Of a stretch of DNA of 64,000 nt, positions 9,801 through 24,600 are shown in pieces. This DNA is from Helopsaltes ochotensis (Eukaryota > Chordata > Aves > Passeriformes > Locustellidae). The translations under genes were made by a program, and so were the position numbers. The stretch lies in the NCBI GenBank assembly GCA_013400155.1, contig VXBM01000759.1, positions 217,070 through 281,069 of the forward strand, written 5' to 3'. How positions within the stretch are numbered: position 1 is the first letter of the stretch; each line of letters opens with the position of its first letter. The notes beneath the pieces are model-generated. The model had not been told where the DNA came from and ran no database searches. It saw only the letters and a list, made by a program, of their open reading frames with translations.

Positions 9801-12800
9801 ACATTTGGAGGTTGTGACTACAGCTCCTTGCTGAGGAGCAGAGAAGTCTCCATTTTTCCAAGAGTGGATTGAAGCATGGGACAGGTGAAATAACTTGGTG
9901 TGAGGATCCAGGATCCACTGGCGTATTTTTATATAGAAAACTGTGGCTTGATCACACAACTACTTCACTTTTTCAGCAGATCTGGAATCTTGATTTTCAA
10001 GATCATACTCACTCTCCAAATCACTTTTAGCTGAAAATTTACAATGGAATAAAAACCCATAGAAAACTCGTCCTTACCCCTCTTCCACAAGCTGTTGTAC
10101 TGTAGCTACAGTCACTCTAGAAATCTGTGGCCACACTACATGCCAGCTGAATGCCTGCTGCCTGTGGCTCTCCTTAGAGCTCTCCTTAGAGCTCCAGGGA
10201 GAAACCTACCTGTGTCATACCAATGTACTCTTGCAGAAGAAATCCCTCCAGCACTTTAACCTGTCCACACAGCATGACGCAACATCACACACAGAAACCT
10301 GAACAAGCCTTGGCCCTCTCTCAGAGGCTCTTAAAGGAATGCTGCCATTTTAGCAGCACCTTTTGCTTGGCTCCAGCATCCCACCTCTCTGCAGAGCCAT
10401 CATCCTGCACAGATTCATCTGTAATGTACTTACACTGCCTACAGCTTGCAGGCAGGTGTCTCTGCACAGTGCTGCATTGGGTGAGGCAGATGTCCCCTCC
10501 CCGCAGACACAAGGCTGAGCTCAAGCTGCAGAGGCTGGCAGCACCGAGTTGCTCTAAGTGTCAGTGTCCAGCTGCCAGCAGAGATGGTCACAACAGCTGG
10601 GGGCACTGACGGAGAAGATGCCAGAGATGACAAGCAGAACCAAAAAACCTGTGATGGTCTCTGCAAGGCTGGGGTGAAGTTTAATGGAGTGGGCAGACAT
10701 AACAGAGAATGGTTGGAAACAGAAACCTCTCTTTGTGAATGAATGTATGGCTTCTGTGGAAAAGTTCAAGGAAACATATGAAAAGTAATGAATCCTAGCT
10801 AAAGCTCTAGGCATTATTGTAATACCATGTGTTATACAACTGCAAGCCTCTTGCTGTGCAAATCTGAGAGCAGTAAGCATCAATCTGTTTGGGAATGAAA
10901 TTATAAATAAGCAGATAACCAGTACATGAATAAAACAAATTGAAACCACCCTGCATATCAAAGAAATCTGTGATGTGACATACTTTCACATGGGTGATTG
11001 GAAAAAAGAAAGAAAAAAAAGCCAAAGAAATCTAAAATAACAAGATGTCAGGCAAGCTAGAGTTGAATGCAGTAGGATTAAACACTTTATTGATGTAATA
11101 ACACTGCCTTCCCAGGACTTATACACACCTGAGACTGACTTGGCCTTCTTATTTAATTACATGCTGATAGACCATCATGAGACCTCATGGGAAATCTTGC
11201 AAGATCTTGTGACAGCTATTAAATTAGCATTTGCCTTCACCATAAATATAATCTGATCAAAAACATTTCATGTGTGCAAAGAAGCCAATTTTGAAAAAGA
11301 ATGGTTCAGTCACAGAAAGAAATGACATCTATAAAATCAGTCATTGTGGAAGAAAAGAGGTAAATGATCAGATATATTTTCTTTGAAAATGCAGAACAGA
11401 AGGGGTGATGTGCGTGATATGCTTGTAGACTTATCCCCTACACGACACCAGAGTCTTACTGAAATGTGGACACAGTTTCTCAATTATTTTAATGTGAGCT
11501 ACTATCCAAAGAACTGAGTGATATTGTGTGGTATCAACTGAGTGGTCTTCTACAGCAAGACAGTCCCTTACACTTCCTCCCTTCTGCTTGCCCTAGGATC
11601 TGTACAGCTGGAGCTGATCCAGCCTAAAGCGCATCTTCTCTCTCAGGTACCTTCTGAGTGGGAGCCATTCCCACAGCTGACTCCCTGCATGGAGGCAGGA
11701 GAAAAGACATCACACGTGCCTTTTTTGGTGAAGCTGAGCCTCAGTACTTGTGTCAGGATCCCATGGTGCAGTACCAGAGGATTAAACAGACATTTACCTG
11801 CAGACCTGTAAGACACATAAAATTACCAGAGGAAAAAAAGTGAAATTAGGAAAAATAGGAGCTTCTAGGAGTTCCTCCTCTGCAATCTACCCATTAGAAG
11901 CATTTAAAGGTCCCTAGACCTGTTCCTTGTAAGCTCCCTTCTCCTTCCTTGCAAACCTTGTCAAGGCAAGGCAGCAAGGGGTACTCAAGGCTGTGTGCTT
12001 TTAGAGCTGGTGGCAAGAAAGTCTGAGTTGATTCCTGAATCCCAAACAGATCCCCACCCTGCAAAGCACTCTGCTTAGCAGAGGTGGAAAGGACACAGAG
12101 AGAGGAGTGTGTGCTCTATGGCAGCATTACTGGTGAAGCCCATGACCAGCAGGGGAAGGACAGAAGGGGCGACCCTTTAGATATTTCTCATCATTTTTTT
12201 TGTTTTCTGTGAGTTTAATATTGGACAAATGCTAAACACTTGAGCCTTTATCCAAACTAGACATTCAATACTTTCAAGCTTTTCTCATCAATTGGAATAT
12301 AACTCCTAACAATGGGGATATAACATTGATTTAGCTTCACCAAGAACAAACACATAAAATAAATAAAGGTGCTGTTGAGTTTCTGTTACAACCTGGCCAG
12401 TTTCTAGTAGGAGGGCAGTAAAAACTTTCCACAGAGTAAGTGGTGAGCCAAAAGAACCCTATTTTTTTCTGATGTATCATATGATTGCATAAATACTTTC
12501 AGCCTTACTGGAACTGCATGTAAACAGAAAAAAAAAAAAAAACCAGATGGGAGAGAAAAGGGGAATGTTAAAGGACAGTGACCATGGAAAATAAGTGGCA
12601 ATTATTTTAAAACAGATTTTAAAAGGAGTAGACATAGCAAAACTATTGAATGTGCAGTTTCATACTCTAGCATCAAATTCTCTTAAATGAGCTGCCTTTT
12701 TATTAATTTATTTTTCATATTCTTGTGTTGCTTCTTTATGATTAGTCATTATGAAATACGTTCAGTTCGACTTCCTAAAGACATGAAGTAAGGACTCCAA

Positions 12801-15800
12801 AAGGGGAACGAGTTGGAAGAAGGCTATGCATTTCTTTTCTCTCCACGCTTCCAGGAGCCATACAGGTTTTTCTTCAGGATTTATTTCTGTGTAAAATAGA
12901 AGTCACCCACAATCCATATTTTCTTGTAAACTGCAGAGATCAGAAATCTAGGATGTGTATGATAAAAGGAGTGCTCAAGTAGCTCAAATGAAAGGTAAAT
13001 AAGGTGTTCTCATGGATGGCACGTATGCTGCCATAGTGATATAAATCACTGAATAGGGCCTGCTTTGGAATTCTGAAGGCAGGAGTCTCAGCTGCAAGTC
13101 CAGAATATCTGATGGGATAGAGAAAACATATTTCCCGCAAATCATCTTAATATCATATTAATATATTTGGCACATTTTAGAGAAACCTCTGGGTTTCTCT
13201 GAATGCCAGTCAGTTTTGCATGGTCCCAAGAGGTCAGGCCAGGTGATGGCTTTCTAAAGCTTTGGAACATCCAGGTCATGCTTCCTCTCTCCTGTGTGGG
13301 AATTTGGAAGGGCACAGTTCAAAGCTCCCAAGCTTTAATATTCCACCTGGAAATCACTCTGACACAGCTTTGTTTTCAACATGCAGGTCTCATGTCACCT
13401 CTTCTAGAATGAAGAACAGCCCAAAGACAGACAAAGGGCAGTGAGATTCCTAGCATTTGTCCTCCAAGATTACAGTGTTATTTTCTCTGTTATATGATGT
13501 TTGAGGTCTGGCCTGGCTGACTCTGCAAATACTTGCTTTATCTGATTGAAAAAGGGAGGTTGAATTTGCTTTCAGGAATTGTGTCAATCTTTTCTTGAGC
13601 TGTGCTGCACAGTTTATCTCTGGGGAATGACAAAAGAGCCGTGTTCAGCTGCTCTCCTCCACAAGGAAGAACTCCTCAAAGGGAAGGTGAACCAAGGAAT
13701 GGTTTTCCTTGACAGAAGTGAAGACTTAGTGAGTAATTTCAGTTTCTGGACATTATCAAGTATGTAGAAAATTATCAACCATTGCTCCCTCTAGATTTCA
13801 GGGTAAGGTGATGGGACAGCAAACACAGCTGCTGGGAAAGAAAATGATGTCTTTGTAAAAAGACCTGAGTTGGCCTGATCACAGTGGATATCACATATTT
13901 GCTCTTCCTTACACCAGTCTGTGTGGTCTTCCCTGAGATACACTTTTGGGATGTTAGACAGCACAAATGCAGATTCAGAGAGGAATGAGACAGTGAAAAG
14001 TGCATTAATATGATTTCTTATGTGGCTCACTGTGCATTAAGAGCAGAGAAATTTGGCAGAAAATAAACCTCCTCACGTTCCAGCTGGTCCTCAGAGGTCA
14101 GATGGACTGGGTACAGCCAGATTAACTTCTTATTAGAACCAACTGGGCACTGTAAGTCTGTTGACATTCAGTAAAGTCCCAGATGCATAAATTGTGTGGG
14201 TTACCTTGTAAGTTTGGTCTCATTCACAGTCACAGAAACATAAGTAGTGCAGTTTACCTGTAACATTGTACCTCTGATCAAGTTCAATAAGAACTTTCAT
14301 GATCCAGATTCATGAATAGTGTGGTTTATTGAATCAATAGGTTATGGATTCTTGTTAGATTAGTGGTGCTAAATTCACAAGGCTGACAGAGTATAAGCAC
14401 GTACGAGTGTTCCTGGATATACACCAATGCACTTGGAGAAGCAAACCTTACCAAAGAGACATCTCTGCTTTGGGGAGGAGAGAGGAGCCAACCCATCACC
14501 GCATCTGCAATGTGGTCATACTCTTGTCCTCTGCCAGGAAGGATTTCAAATGCTGAATTTATACTTTTGGGAGAAGTGGAGGTGAGACTGTAGTCAAATA
14601 TGCTGTTACCACTGCCACAAATGAGGGGTGGAGGGGTGGGAAGCCACTTTATATTAATTTAGGGACATCAAGAGCTGCAAAGAGAGGGACTATAGAGATT
14701 GTGGGGTTTGTTTAAGGGCGGAACAGAACTGTGATGCCTTAGTATCACTTCCTCTGCTACCCGGCCAGCTGAAGTGATAATGCACCCTAGCGAATCATCC
14801 CTGTCACAGACCATCATGCCCACAGTAACCCCTTCACCTCATATCTCGTGGCATATCTCATGGCTGTAGGTCTCATTCCTACACTTTGATAGGTATTTTC
14901 TTGGCTGTAGGTGTGAGGAAAGATATGTCAAATAAGATGGTGTTCAGGAAACTTTTGTTATTCTTGGGAAAAAAAATCAGGCAAACTTTTTAATAGTCTT
15001 TTTACATAGTCTTTTATTCTTCTTTGCTGCACTTTGCCTTTGAAATCACCTTTCCTGTTACAGTTCTCATTGTCATGATTTGTGTACTCACTTGTGGTTT
15101 TGCGAATTGCAAAAAAATTAGGTATCCAAAGTTTTCTACACCTTTTTTGCCACACATATTCTTATAAGTAGTAAGTTATTCTATTATTTCAAGGCCCTAG
15201 TCTGTTATTAATAGTTTTCTTTTATACATGTAATGTAAAAACCAGAACATTCTTTGTGCACATACTCAACATACAGGCTTTTAGTCCCATGTCTTTACAC
15301 AGAAAAAATGCCACTGTTTAAAAAAGTAATTTTCTTTAAGCAAACATACAGAGTGATCTTTCAGTATTTCTGCTTCAAGAAGGGTTTGCTTTGAAATTCT
15401 GAATACATACTAACACGTGGTTGGTGTCTACCACACTGGTCTTGGACCTCTGTTAAGAAGAATATAAAGACAGAACATTAGAATTTTAGATCTTATTTTA
15501 AACCCATTTTTACAGAAGTAAAATTCAACAGTTGACAAAGAAATTTCAAGGCCAATTAGTCATTTTAAATTGTGTGTGAGTATTAGCACTGCTGAGAGTG
15601 TGCAACAAGTATATCCTTGCCTCCTGCCACAAGTCAGATCACGGCTGCGCCCTCTCTGCTGGCTTCATGTCAAGAGTTACCTGTAAGAGAAAAAAAAATA
15701 TATCTAAGCTAATAGAAAAAGAAGCAACGTGATTAGTGACCGATGACATCCATCAAAAGAAAGAATACTTTCTTGAACAATTAAATTGAGTCTCCATAAT

Positions 15801-18644
15801 GTCATTAATTATAAAACCCATTAAGCAAATTTAGCTTTGAAAAACTGCTTTGAAAAATGGCATTATTAAGTCTTGTAATAATATATGCTAAAGAAACTGT
15901 ATATTCTAGAAACATTGCTATCAAGCGCAGTGATACACACACTGTAAGAATTTCACTCCCATCCAGAGGAACTCCCAAAGGCCAGTGTGCCTGTGACTGA
16001 AAATGTAGCCCCATTGCAGCTATAGGAATTTTAACACTGACTTCAATGGAAACATGCTTTCCCTCATAAACTTTCAGAGGTAATTGAGCCTAACATGATG
16101 AATAGACCATCTGTACAGTCATGAATCTTAGCCACAGAAAACATTTAGAACTAATAGAAAAGGAAGTTGTAGGACCTTTTTGAACCAGGCTCCACAGGAC
16201 TGGTATTTCACTGTCACAGGTAATAAGGGAGAACTTGTGATATCTAGAAGGAACAGGTATGTTTAATAAAGGAAGCTGAAAAATACTCAGTTCTTCCTAG
16301 AAAGATTCAACACACTGGTAAAAAAAGAGCATGATTCAATCCAAAAAAAAAAAAAAGTGCTCTCAACGTACACGTGTCTGTCTGTGTAGTTTGTCATGAC
16401 TTATTGGACATCTTTTCAAAAAAAATACTATACTCCAGATCTGGAAAAGAATCCCTATTTATTTGCAATTCTAAATCAACAGATTATTTATCAACCCTTC
16501 AAATAAAGGTGATTCCACAGAATACCAAGATGCAAATATCTATGGTTTTTAACTTCTGTCATTAACTTCTTAATTTTATTTTCTTGATTATAAATGTAAT
16601 ATTCAAACATTTATTTGACTTATGGTAGTATATCCCTCCTTTGAGGTGCTTATATTTCTATAGGTTTTAGTTTAGAATGTAATTTGGCTTTTGTCCATTT
16701 TTGTGAGGAACTTTTAATAGGACGATATTATTTTTACAGACATGTTAAATATTACTCCAACCAGCACATAGTTTATGTTATCCCAAAATAGAACTTCCTG
16801 AAGGGAACTACTACAGTTTCTTCTGAGAGCATATTTTTTTCTGACTTCCCCCAGTAAGGAAGAAAATTTCATGTGAGCATATTTTAAGAAAGTTGCCCTT
16901 ATTCATTATCTTTTTTTTCTTGTTTTGCCTTCTGTTTTTGTCCATCCTGAATAGTTATTGATCTGTTGAATAATATTGCTACCAGTTTTTAAATTCCTCT
17001 GTGCAGAAAGGCAAGCTGGTTGTAATAAGGAAAAATTATCTGTTCTCTTTTGTGTCAATACTCTTCATGCCATTGTGGTGGGGGAGTGGGCGCTTGGCTG
17101 CATCTCTAGAGGAAAGCAGGGCAGTACCCAAGTGGCTGCAGAAGAGCCCTCTGGAACAGAGGCAATGCAGAGGCAGTCCTGGGCTTTATAAAACCCCATG
17201 GTAAACAGGGGATTCTCTCAGACTGCTGTTGGAGAACACCTGCTAGAGAAAGCAGCTGTAGAAAACAAGGCTGACATGCCAGCAGGAAGGAATTGGTAAC
17301 ATCACTGATTATTGCATTAACAAGCACTAAGGGGAGCACAGAAGACCAGCAAAGTGTCAAATATCTAGAAAAATCCTAAAAGTGGCCGAAGGACCCCTGG
17401 GGAGGTGGGAGAGGAGGGCCTGGAGCTTGGAAGCAGCAGGGGGAAATGAGGGCATTTGATGCTCTTTTTGCAACTGGGAAAGAGCCCCAACACAGCCTTC
17501 ACCGTGCAGGGAAGGGATGCCACAGGCAGTGCTGGCTCTGTGCTGTGTCACTCCAAGTGCTGGAGCTGGTCATGGCACTCTGCAGCCTTACAGGTGGTGC
17601 CCTTTCACACAATGCTGCTGCTTGCCATCCGCTCACAGCTCCTGACTGAGGCATTACTGAGAGTCACCTCAAAGCAGAGAGTGCGCTTGCATTGAAATGT
17701 TCTTCCTTTGTCTCCTGGTCTGTGTCATGCTGGTAGAGCTGGGTTCTGGAGGATTGCTCCCACCTGGGAGCAACACAGTGGTTGGGACTCAGCAGCTGCT
17801 CCAACCCTTCTGCTGCCAAACCTCCAGTCCATCCAAGCATGGCTGTAAGCAGTGTTGCACTGCACTGTGGGGAGCTCTAAATTTTTCCTTCCTTGTGGCT
17901 TCTGCTTCTCATGTGTCCCACCAAAACCAAAATTAAATCACCATAAAACCCATCCTACAATAAGGAATGCTTCCTCCCTGTAGGGCCCACCTCTCCTGCT
18001 GGAGAAGGTAGTTAAAGTATGTGTCGCAGTAGATAACATTAAAGGAATATAACACCCTGTAATTTTGCAACCTTAGCTTTGTAAACTAAATCTGAATGTT
18101 GTCAGTTGCAGTGTATTTTTTTATGAACCTGCTACATTTAAATATGGAGCCAATAATTTAGATAGCAGAGTAGATATTTAGTAGGGCAGGGAGATACGCA
18201 TAACTGACACCTGCTTTATACAAACCTCACAATCTGTGTACAGGCAAAGTTACAAAGGAGGCATTTGTTGAGATCTTTGTTTTTATTATATAAACACTCG
18301 GATAGGGGAAAAACCTGCCTTGATAGGCTGATTTGGAAATATTTTTAAATATCCTGCAGGCATGTAAATTTTGGAAACTCCACAGCAAACAGTGGCTTCC
18401 GTATTAAACATACAGGAATTGCTGTGTTTAAAAAATATGAAGGCTGAGATACAAATCAACACGTGTCAGGAAGTAAAAGTTAGGATGGCGCTAAAGTCTC
18501 CATCTCAGCTCAGGTCCTGGTTGCTCACATAACGTGAGCACAACCCTCACTACATCAGTCGCCTAACAATGGATTTCCCCTCAAATGCTTCTTGCTACCA
18601 TGAGGGTTTGTGTCCCAACTTCAACATTTTATAAGCAGCTATTT
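9801..18644. other. Long unique AT-rich stretch, no gene seen
   Basis: No interspersed repeat or exon is recognised. Minor items: a 12-bp tandem duplication at 10167-10194, a poly-A run at 12528-12542 and a 14-base poly-A run at 16343-16356. An antisense CATTGAAGTCAGTG motif at about 16035-16049 resembles old amniote repeats. The 17990-18620 part has several CpGs and homeobox-like AT cores in non-repetitive sequence and could be conserved noncoding DNA, but this cannot be judged from one sequence. Open frames are all short and unconvincing. Confidence 0.45.
10167..10194. repeat. 12-bp tandem duplication (2.4 copies)
   Basis: GCTCTCCTTAGA occurs at 10167-10178 and 10179-10190 without change, followed by a partial third unit GCTC at 10191-10194. 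It is a recent small slippage duplication. Confidence 0.9.
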
Positions 18645-18684
18645 CTGTGTTTATGTCTGTGTTTATGTCTGTGTTTATGTCTGT
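18645..18684. repeat. 12-bp minisatellite, 3.3 identical copies
   Basis: CTGTGTTTATGT is repeated three times without change, followed by a partial CTGT (40 bases in total). The perfect identity suggests a recent or actively slipping array. It lies in otherwise unique sequence. Confidence 0.95.
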
Positions 18685-21600
18685 AAAATGTATCCCAATA
18701 TTGAAGGGGAAGTGCAGTTTGGTGGTAATATGTATGGAGACATGTCCTGATAAGGTGGAATATCAGTCATTTCTTAGAGCAACCAATTCAGCATCTTTGA
18801 ACTTTTTGTAAACAGATGCTTGAAGACACCATGGAGCTGCTGTGGCTGAAATCCTACTGTAAATATTGTTTTCTCACTGGAGAACATTGCTAGGTTTGCA
18901 TTCACAGCTAAGATGTTACTTGGCAATAAAATCATGATCTGAATTACACTCCAATGTCATTATATCATCTGCAACATCTGTAGTCAGGATACATTTGGCA
19001 TTTCAAGGTTGGGAGGAGGGAGAAAGCATCCTCAGTAACACAGCAGTGCTGATTCTTAGGAAGAGCCACAGGGGAATTAGGTTGCCTCCAAACACAATGC
19101 TGTTTTCAAATGCTTATTGTGTGGTGGGGAATGGCCTCTGGAAACTGTTATTTTAGAAAAAACAACACAAAACATCTCTGTTTTGGGGAAACTTAGGACA
19201 GTAATTGCAGGATCCATGGAAGAGCAGAAATAGCAAATCAGTGATACTGCTGAATGCAAGGGAGCAATGGTTTCAGGTCATGCACAGCAAGCAGACAAGG
19301 CTTCCAAGGACCTTCTGGACAGAGCTGGGATCATCAGTGCAGGAGGATATTGTAGAAGAGGTTGTGCCTATATTAGGCTAAGACAAAAACCCCATTCATC
19401 TCTTGGTATTCTGCCTCTGCACAGGCTGCTTGCTTCTGTCCTAAGTCCGAAGCAAAGGAACTAAAAGCCTGGTCCTGTTCCTTCAGATTTATTGCTGCAG
19501 TGGGATTTCTTCCTCCTGCAGTCAGAGATAAGATTTTATTTTTGCTTAAAGCTCTTAGATCATAAGGCTGGCTTTGTGCTCATCATTCTGTGTCATTCAT
19601 GCCTGTTGCTTACTCCATCCTAATGAATAACAAGGGAAAGAGAGTGACTTGTAAGCCTAAACCCACCACTGTGACCATGCCTCGTTAGTGATTGCCATTA
19701 AGGTATATTGAGTTTCTCTCCTGACTAGAGGAAAACAGTTATTATCATGCCGTTTACTTCATTTTCCTGACGTCTATTTTGAGTGGCAGCTGCAATATAT
19801 ATTTTATAAGGCTCACTTCATTTCTGACCACTATTAGCAAAAGCAGAATAGCAGAGCACGTACAAAGAAAAAGGGGAAGGAATGAGCTGTCAGAGAGTGA
19901 AGATGAGAGACTCTTCCGATCCTCAGCCATGCTGCTGTCAAGAAAGAGCCTGATATATCGCAGATTTTTAAAGACATTCATCTATAACCCTTGGGGTAGA
20001 ACATCTCTGCAAACAGCTTGAGTCACCTAATCCACACGTTATTCTCTCGGTTTTCCAGGCATACCAGAATTAAAAGCATTTTTTATACATATTTTCTACA
20101 GAGCACTTTTTTTTTTCCTTATGATGTTGCTTGGAAGATGCAAGTCTCGAAAGCTGAGAGAGCTGGCAAAACATACCTACAGAGGTATAAGGATGTTACA
20201 GCATGAAGCAGAGAAAATGAGGCTCTGGCATAATAGATAACGGGGGAAATGAAGATGCTCCTTTCAATTAAGCATACTTTTCAAATTATATTTAATGTTT
20301 TGCTGCTGGGTAAAATAGCTTAATTACCTCTGATGCTTGTTGACAGCTGCAGAATTGAATGAATGAAGAGCAATCTGCTTTCTCAAAGATGTCCAGGTAA
20401 AAAGAAAACCAGAAACAGTGATAGCTCCATTCTTCACAACTATATATTTTTAGCTGAAACATTAGGCTCTGGAGGATAAAGCAAAAGTCAGCTTGTTAGT
20501 CATAAATGGATCACTAGGAAAGTTTTGTCACGATATTTTTAATGAACAGCCATTAAGACTACCACTTTAGCCATTAATCTTCAAGGATCTTGACAGTCCC
20601 AACTACTTACAACAGTCTCCTTCTCCCAGTGTTCAGCCACAAAATGTTCCACCTTACCTAGCAAATAAACGTTAGAGCAAAACCCTCAAGCAATTAAAAT
20701 ATTAAATGGGAAGAATAGCATAGGAGGACTCTAGGAGGCAATACATTTGAACTCTTCCTACAGTATAACCATCTTTATTTATATTATTTTGAGTAAGTGC
20801 TGCTTACTGTGTAGGAGCAGTCAGGGGTGGACATGACACAGCTGGCTTGCTGCAAAGTGGATTTTCCTAAGTCATCTCTCTGGTAACTCAGTCACATTGC
20901 TTCCTTTCCACTCCTGGGAATTCTCTTACTCTTCAAACATAGTTCCTATATACCTAGAGAATATTAGCGACCTCACATCATGCTTCTTATTTTGGACTAA
21001 ATCTTACCAAGCCAGTCCTGAAACAAACCTTCAGGTCCTTCATATCGGTCTCTGCCAGGTGTTCCTCTCTGAGGGTCTCTTGCACTGTGGTGTCTGACAG
21101 CCTTCCTGGTAATGAATTCAGCAGAAACCTGCTTATCTAAGAACTGACACGCTGATCCGTTACTGTTCTGCAGAGAGGAAAGTGGCTGTTTAGTGTCTGT
21201 GTCCTGCATCTCTCCTTTCCTCCAGACTGCAGACTGCTTGACCATGCTCTTGTTCCTTTCCCTGAAGTCAAGCCTGAGGTAATTCATATGGCACAGAGGG
21301 AGCACACAGAGAGAGGGTGGTCTGATTGCTGCGTTTGGGGTTACTCCATCACACACCCCTGCCACCTGCACTGATCAGCCTCGTAGGAAGGGGCACTTTC
21401 TCTGCAAGCACATTGTGACAGTGCTGTAAGGGACAGAGCTGCCTGCCTTGTGGGGAGGTGCCAGCAGCAAAGCACTGCTGGGCAGCCCCACTGGCTGTGA
21501 GCAATTGTGGCTCTCATGGGGAAGATTCGGCGTGAAGTTGCTGCCAGTCACCCACCCCAACAGGGTCTTGGCAGCTCTGCCCACAGAGATGCAGCTGGGT

Positions 21601-24600
21601 GCAGAGACCTGCATTGTTTCCTTTATCGTGGTGTTAAGCAGCCTCGATGGCTGTCAGCATGGAAACAGAAACCAGGATAGGCATGGATATTGTTCTATAT
21701 ATGCACATGTGTACATGTGTATATTTGCATATTTCTTTCAATTTAGGGAACTTAGTATCTTTAATGAGACCAACTTTACTACAAACTAGTGGTATTCTTA
21801 ACGCAACAGTAACTGCTTTTTAACCCGAAGATCCTTTATACTTACCACATTCTCTTGTTCTGACACCATAGTAAATTAAAAATAAGAAGAAAAGGTGGAA
21901 GCAGATATTTGAAATGTATTACCTTGAGTGTATCTTTTTCTCTGTGCAATTTTTCAGAAGCATCACTTTGAAGGTACACGACGCAGCCAGTAAGCTGAAT
22001 GGCTGCTTAAAGTAGGATTCAATGTTCGTGGGATTGTCAGAAACAGGCAGTGCCTCATAATGAAAAGCCTCAGATTTTGAACTGCATTGCAATCAGATGA
22101 GTGGCCTCAAATGAAAAACAGGGCAGTGAATCTGTGCAGTGTTGAGGATGGCCTAAGTTCTGTGTTCTCATAGTTCTATACTTAGCACATATTCTTTAGA
22201 CTAGCTCTAGTAACATAAGTAATGATCTACTTTTTCTGAATCAAATATCCAGTATAACTGAATTAAAGCTAGATTTCTATCTTCTATGTGTATTATATAT
22301 TTTTAAAGAATTATATTGATGAGAGCTCAGTAATTTCATAATTATTATCTCTAGTGAACATATTTGTGTTAATAGGATTTCATTTTCTCAGATTCATTCA
22401 ATGTCTTCCAGTATTCACTGAGTGTCTTTCTCATATTTTAATTCTATAAATGGACTGCTAGTCTTTCAGTATGCTCAATATTTTGAATTTTCAAATAAAG
22501 CCAAACAGATTATATTGTACTGAGCCCCTTTCCTGCTAATATAAGTAGGTAAGTATTTCTTTCTGCATGAAGATTTGTTTGAGAGACTTAGTGTTTGGTG
22601 AATACTCTTAGATGGGATTTTGAAATTCTTTCCCTTCATGCACAAAACACAAATGTAATTATACAGCAATACACACATATAAAATTGAGCAATATATGTA
22701 GGAAATACTGCACACTCAAAGGTGTGTTGAAGTTCAGTGTTATTAACAGCAACTTTTTTTGTCACCCCATAAATCTTGAGAGCATTTGCTGATAGACAGC
22801 AAGCAGGAAGCAGAGAAGCAGCATGTTTTTCTCTTTAAGTGCTTTGGGGTGTCACTGACTGGTTGGATATTGGCAAATTTGGGGTCAGGGTCAGGAAATG
22901 CCAGCCCAAGCCTGGGACAAGGAAAAAGCTCCCCTCAGCCTCTGACCTGTGGCCGAGCCAAAGGGAGCAGGACAGGAGGTACCAGTGGGTGGCAAGAACT
23001 ACTGGTGGGTCTCAAGGGTCAACAACAGTACATATTCCAGCAGAGTGCACTTTTCTCTCAGTAAGTTTTCATGATATGGAGGCTTCACTATTGCAATTTT
23101 CATTGTTAGTCCTTTTTTCCCCTAGCCGTTTATTTCACTGGCAGAAGGATTTTTTTCCCTCTGCAGGCAGAAGGTGACTTACTCAGAGATATGGCAACAG
23201 GACCTGCATTAAAAGAGCTTTTGAGCAGCCCCCTTCATAGCAATCATTTTCACTCATGAGCTCTTATCGCTCCTAAAATTCACCTGCACTTTCACTACTA
23301 TCTATTTTGCCGGTGGATCTGAGTTAGGACTTGAGCTCTTTGGGCCATCTCTGTCAAGAGCAGAGCAGCAGGAGGTCCTGCACACTTAAGGGCTGAATGT
23401 CCTTGTGCAGCCACCTGTCCCCAGCAGCTGCAGAGACAACCCCTGGAGCTCAGCTCTGAAATCAATTAACTCACCAAGTGAAGCTCTCTAATTTGGGTCT
23501 ATGGATCTCGGTGCTTGCTTTGTTAGGTGAAGGACTGTATTGCAAATTTCTGGGACCCTAGCACTGAAGGTGCTCTGGCTGAAAGTCAGAGTCCACTATT
23601 TAAGGTTTATTGGTTAATGTACACTGTTTTGGAGAGCTGAAATTGCATTTCTTCTTTGCTTCATGTCTGTTCAAGGTTGGGTCAGTGCAGTGTTGGGGTC
23701 CTGAAAGATTACACTTGTAGATAAGCCTGAAGAAGGAAGTATGCATTCTTTTCCCCTTTGCACATACCTTTTTTAAACTTTTCTCCTTTCAGCCTGTCAG
23801 ATAGGGCAATCAAGAATCCAGGTTTACCATCTCATTTGATTGTATTCAGCTTGCAAAGTATCTTTGCATTCACAGCAGCAGTCAGTGAAGGCCAGTATAT
23901 AATGAAAAACTGCTGTCCCTGGATCAGTCCCTTCCAGGTGTCTGAGGTAGGCAAATATCTACTGGTGTTTTTCTGGAGGTAGCCTGAAGAGCCAAGAGGA
24001 GACAGGATGAGTTTCAGGGTGGCATTTGTTTGTTTTCCAGGACTTGCAGCCCTCGTAGTCTCCCCCGGGGAAGAAGGCTCACTTCAGTACAGGCAGTGCA
24101 TGAGAGGATGCAGAACTAATAACATCAACAGCAGTGTGGAGGACCAAGCAAGCCATGTCAGCACAGCAACTTCACCGACATATATATGTCTTTGGAGGCT
24201 CCTGTTCAGGCAGACAGTGCCATGGCTCCTCAGAAGCTCCTTAGGTGTGCAAAGGCCATAAAGAGTAGCACTGCTCTGTTTCCAAAGTTCCTAGCCCAGC
24301 GTGCCTATGATGGCTGTATTCCTTGGCATGTGGAGGGGTGTCTTCACCTCACTCTTGAAGTGGTGGGAGCTGGAGGCAGAAGGCTGTGTTACCAAGGACC
24401 TGCTGAGTCTAATGAGGTGTGTAATCAAGCATCTGGAATATCATGTTCAGTGTGTAATTTCAAACAGAATTTGGTATGCTGTAGGAAAATGCAACATAAA
24501 ACTCCTCCCATGAAGAAACAGACACATGGATGATCCTCCCTTTCGCCTCTCCTTGGTATCAGTCCAGAGTCAAATCCCAGTTCTCCACCCTAGAAAATAT

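Noticed and set aside
14160..14420. TTTATTG and surrounding bases, possible minus-strand LTR
   Set aside because: No paired termini or TATA in the right place, and no resemblance to a known LTR could be made firm.
15645..15665. CTCF-like GCGCCCTCTCTGCTGG
   Set aside because: Two extra bases in the core break the spacing of the CTCF motif.
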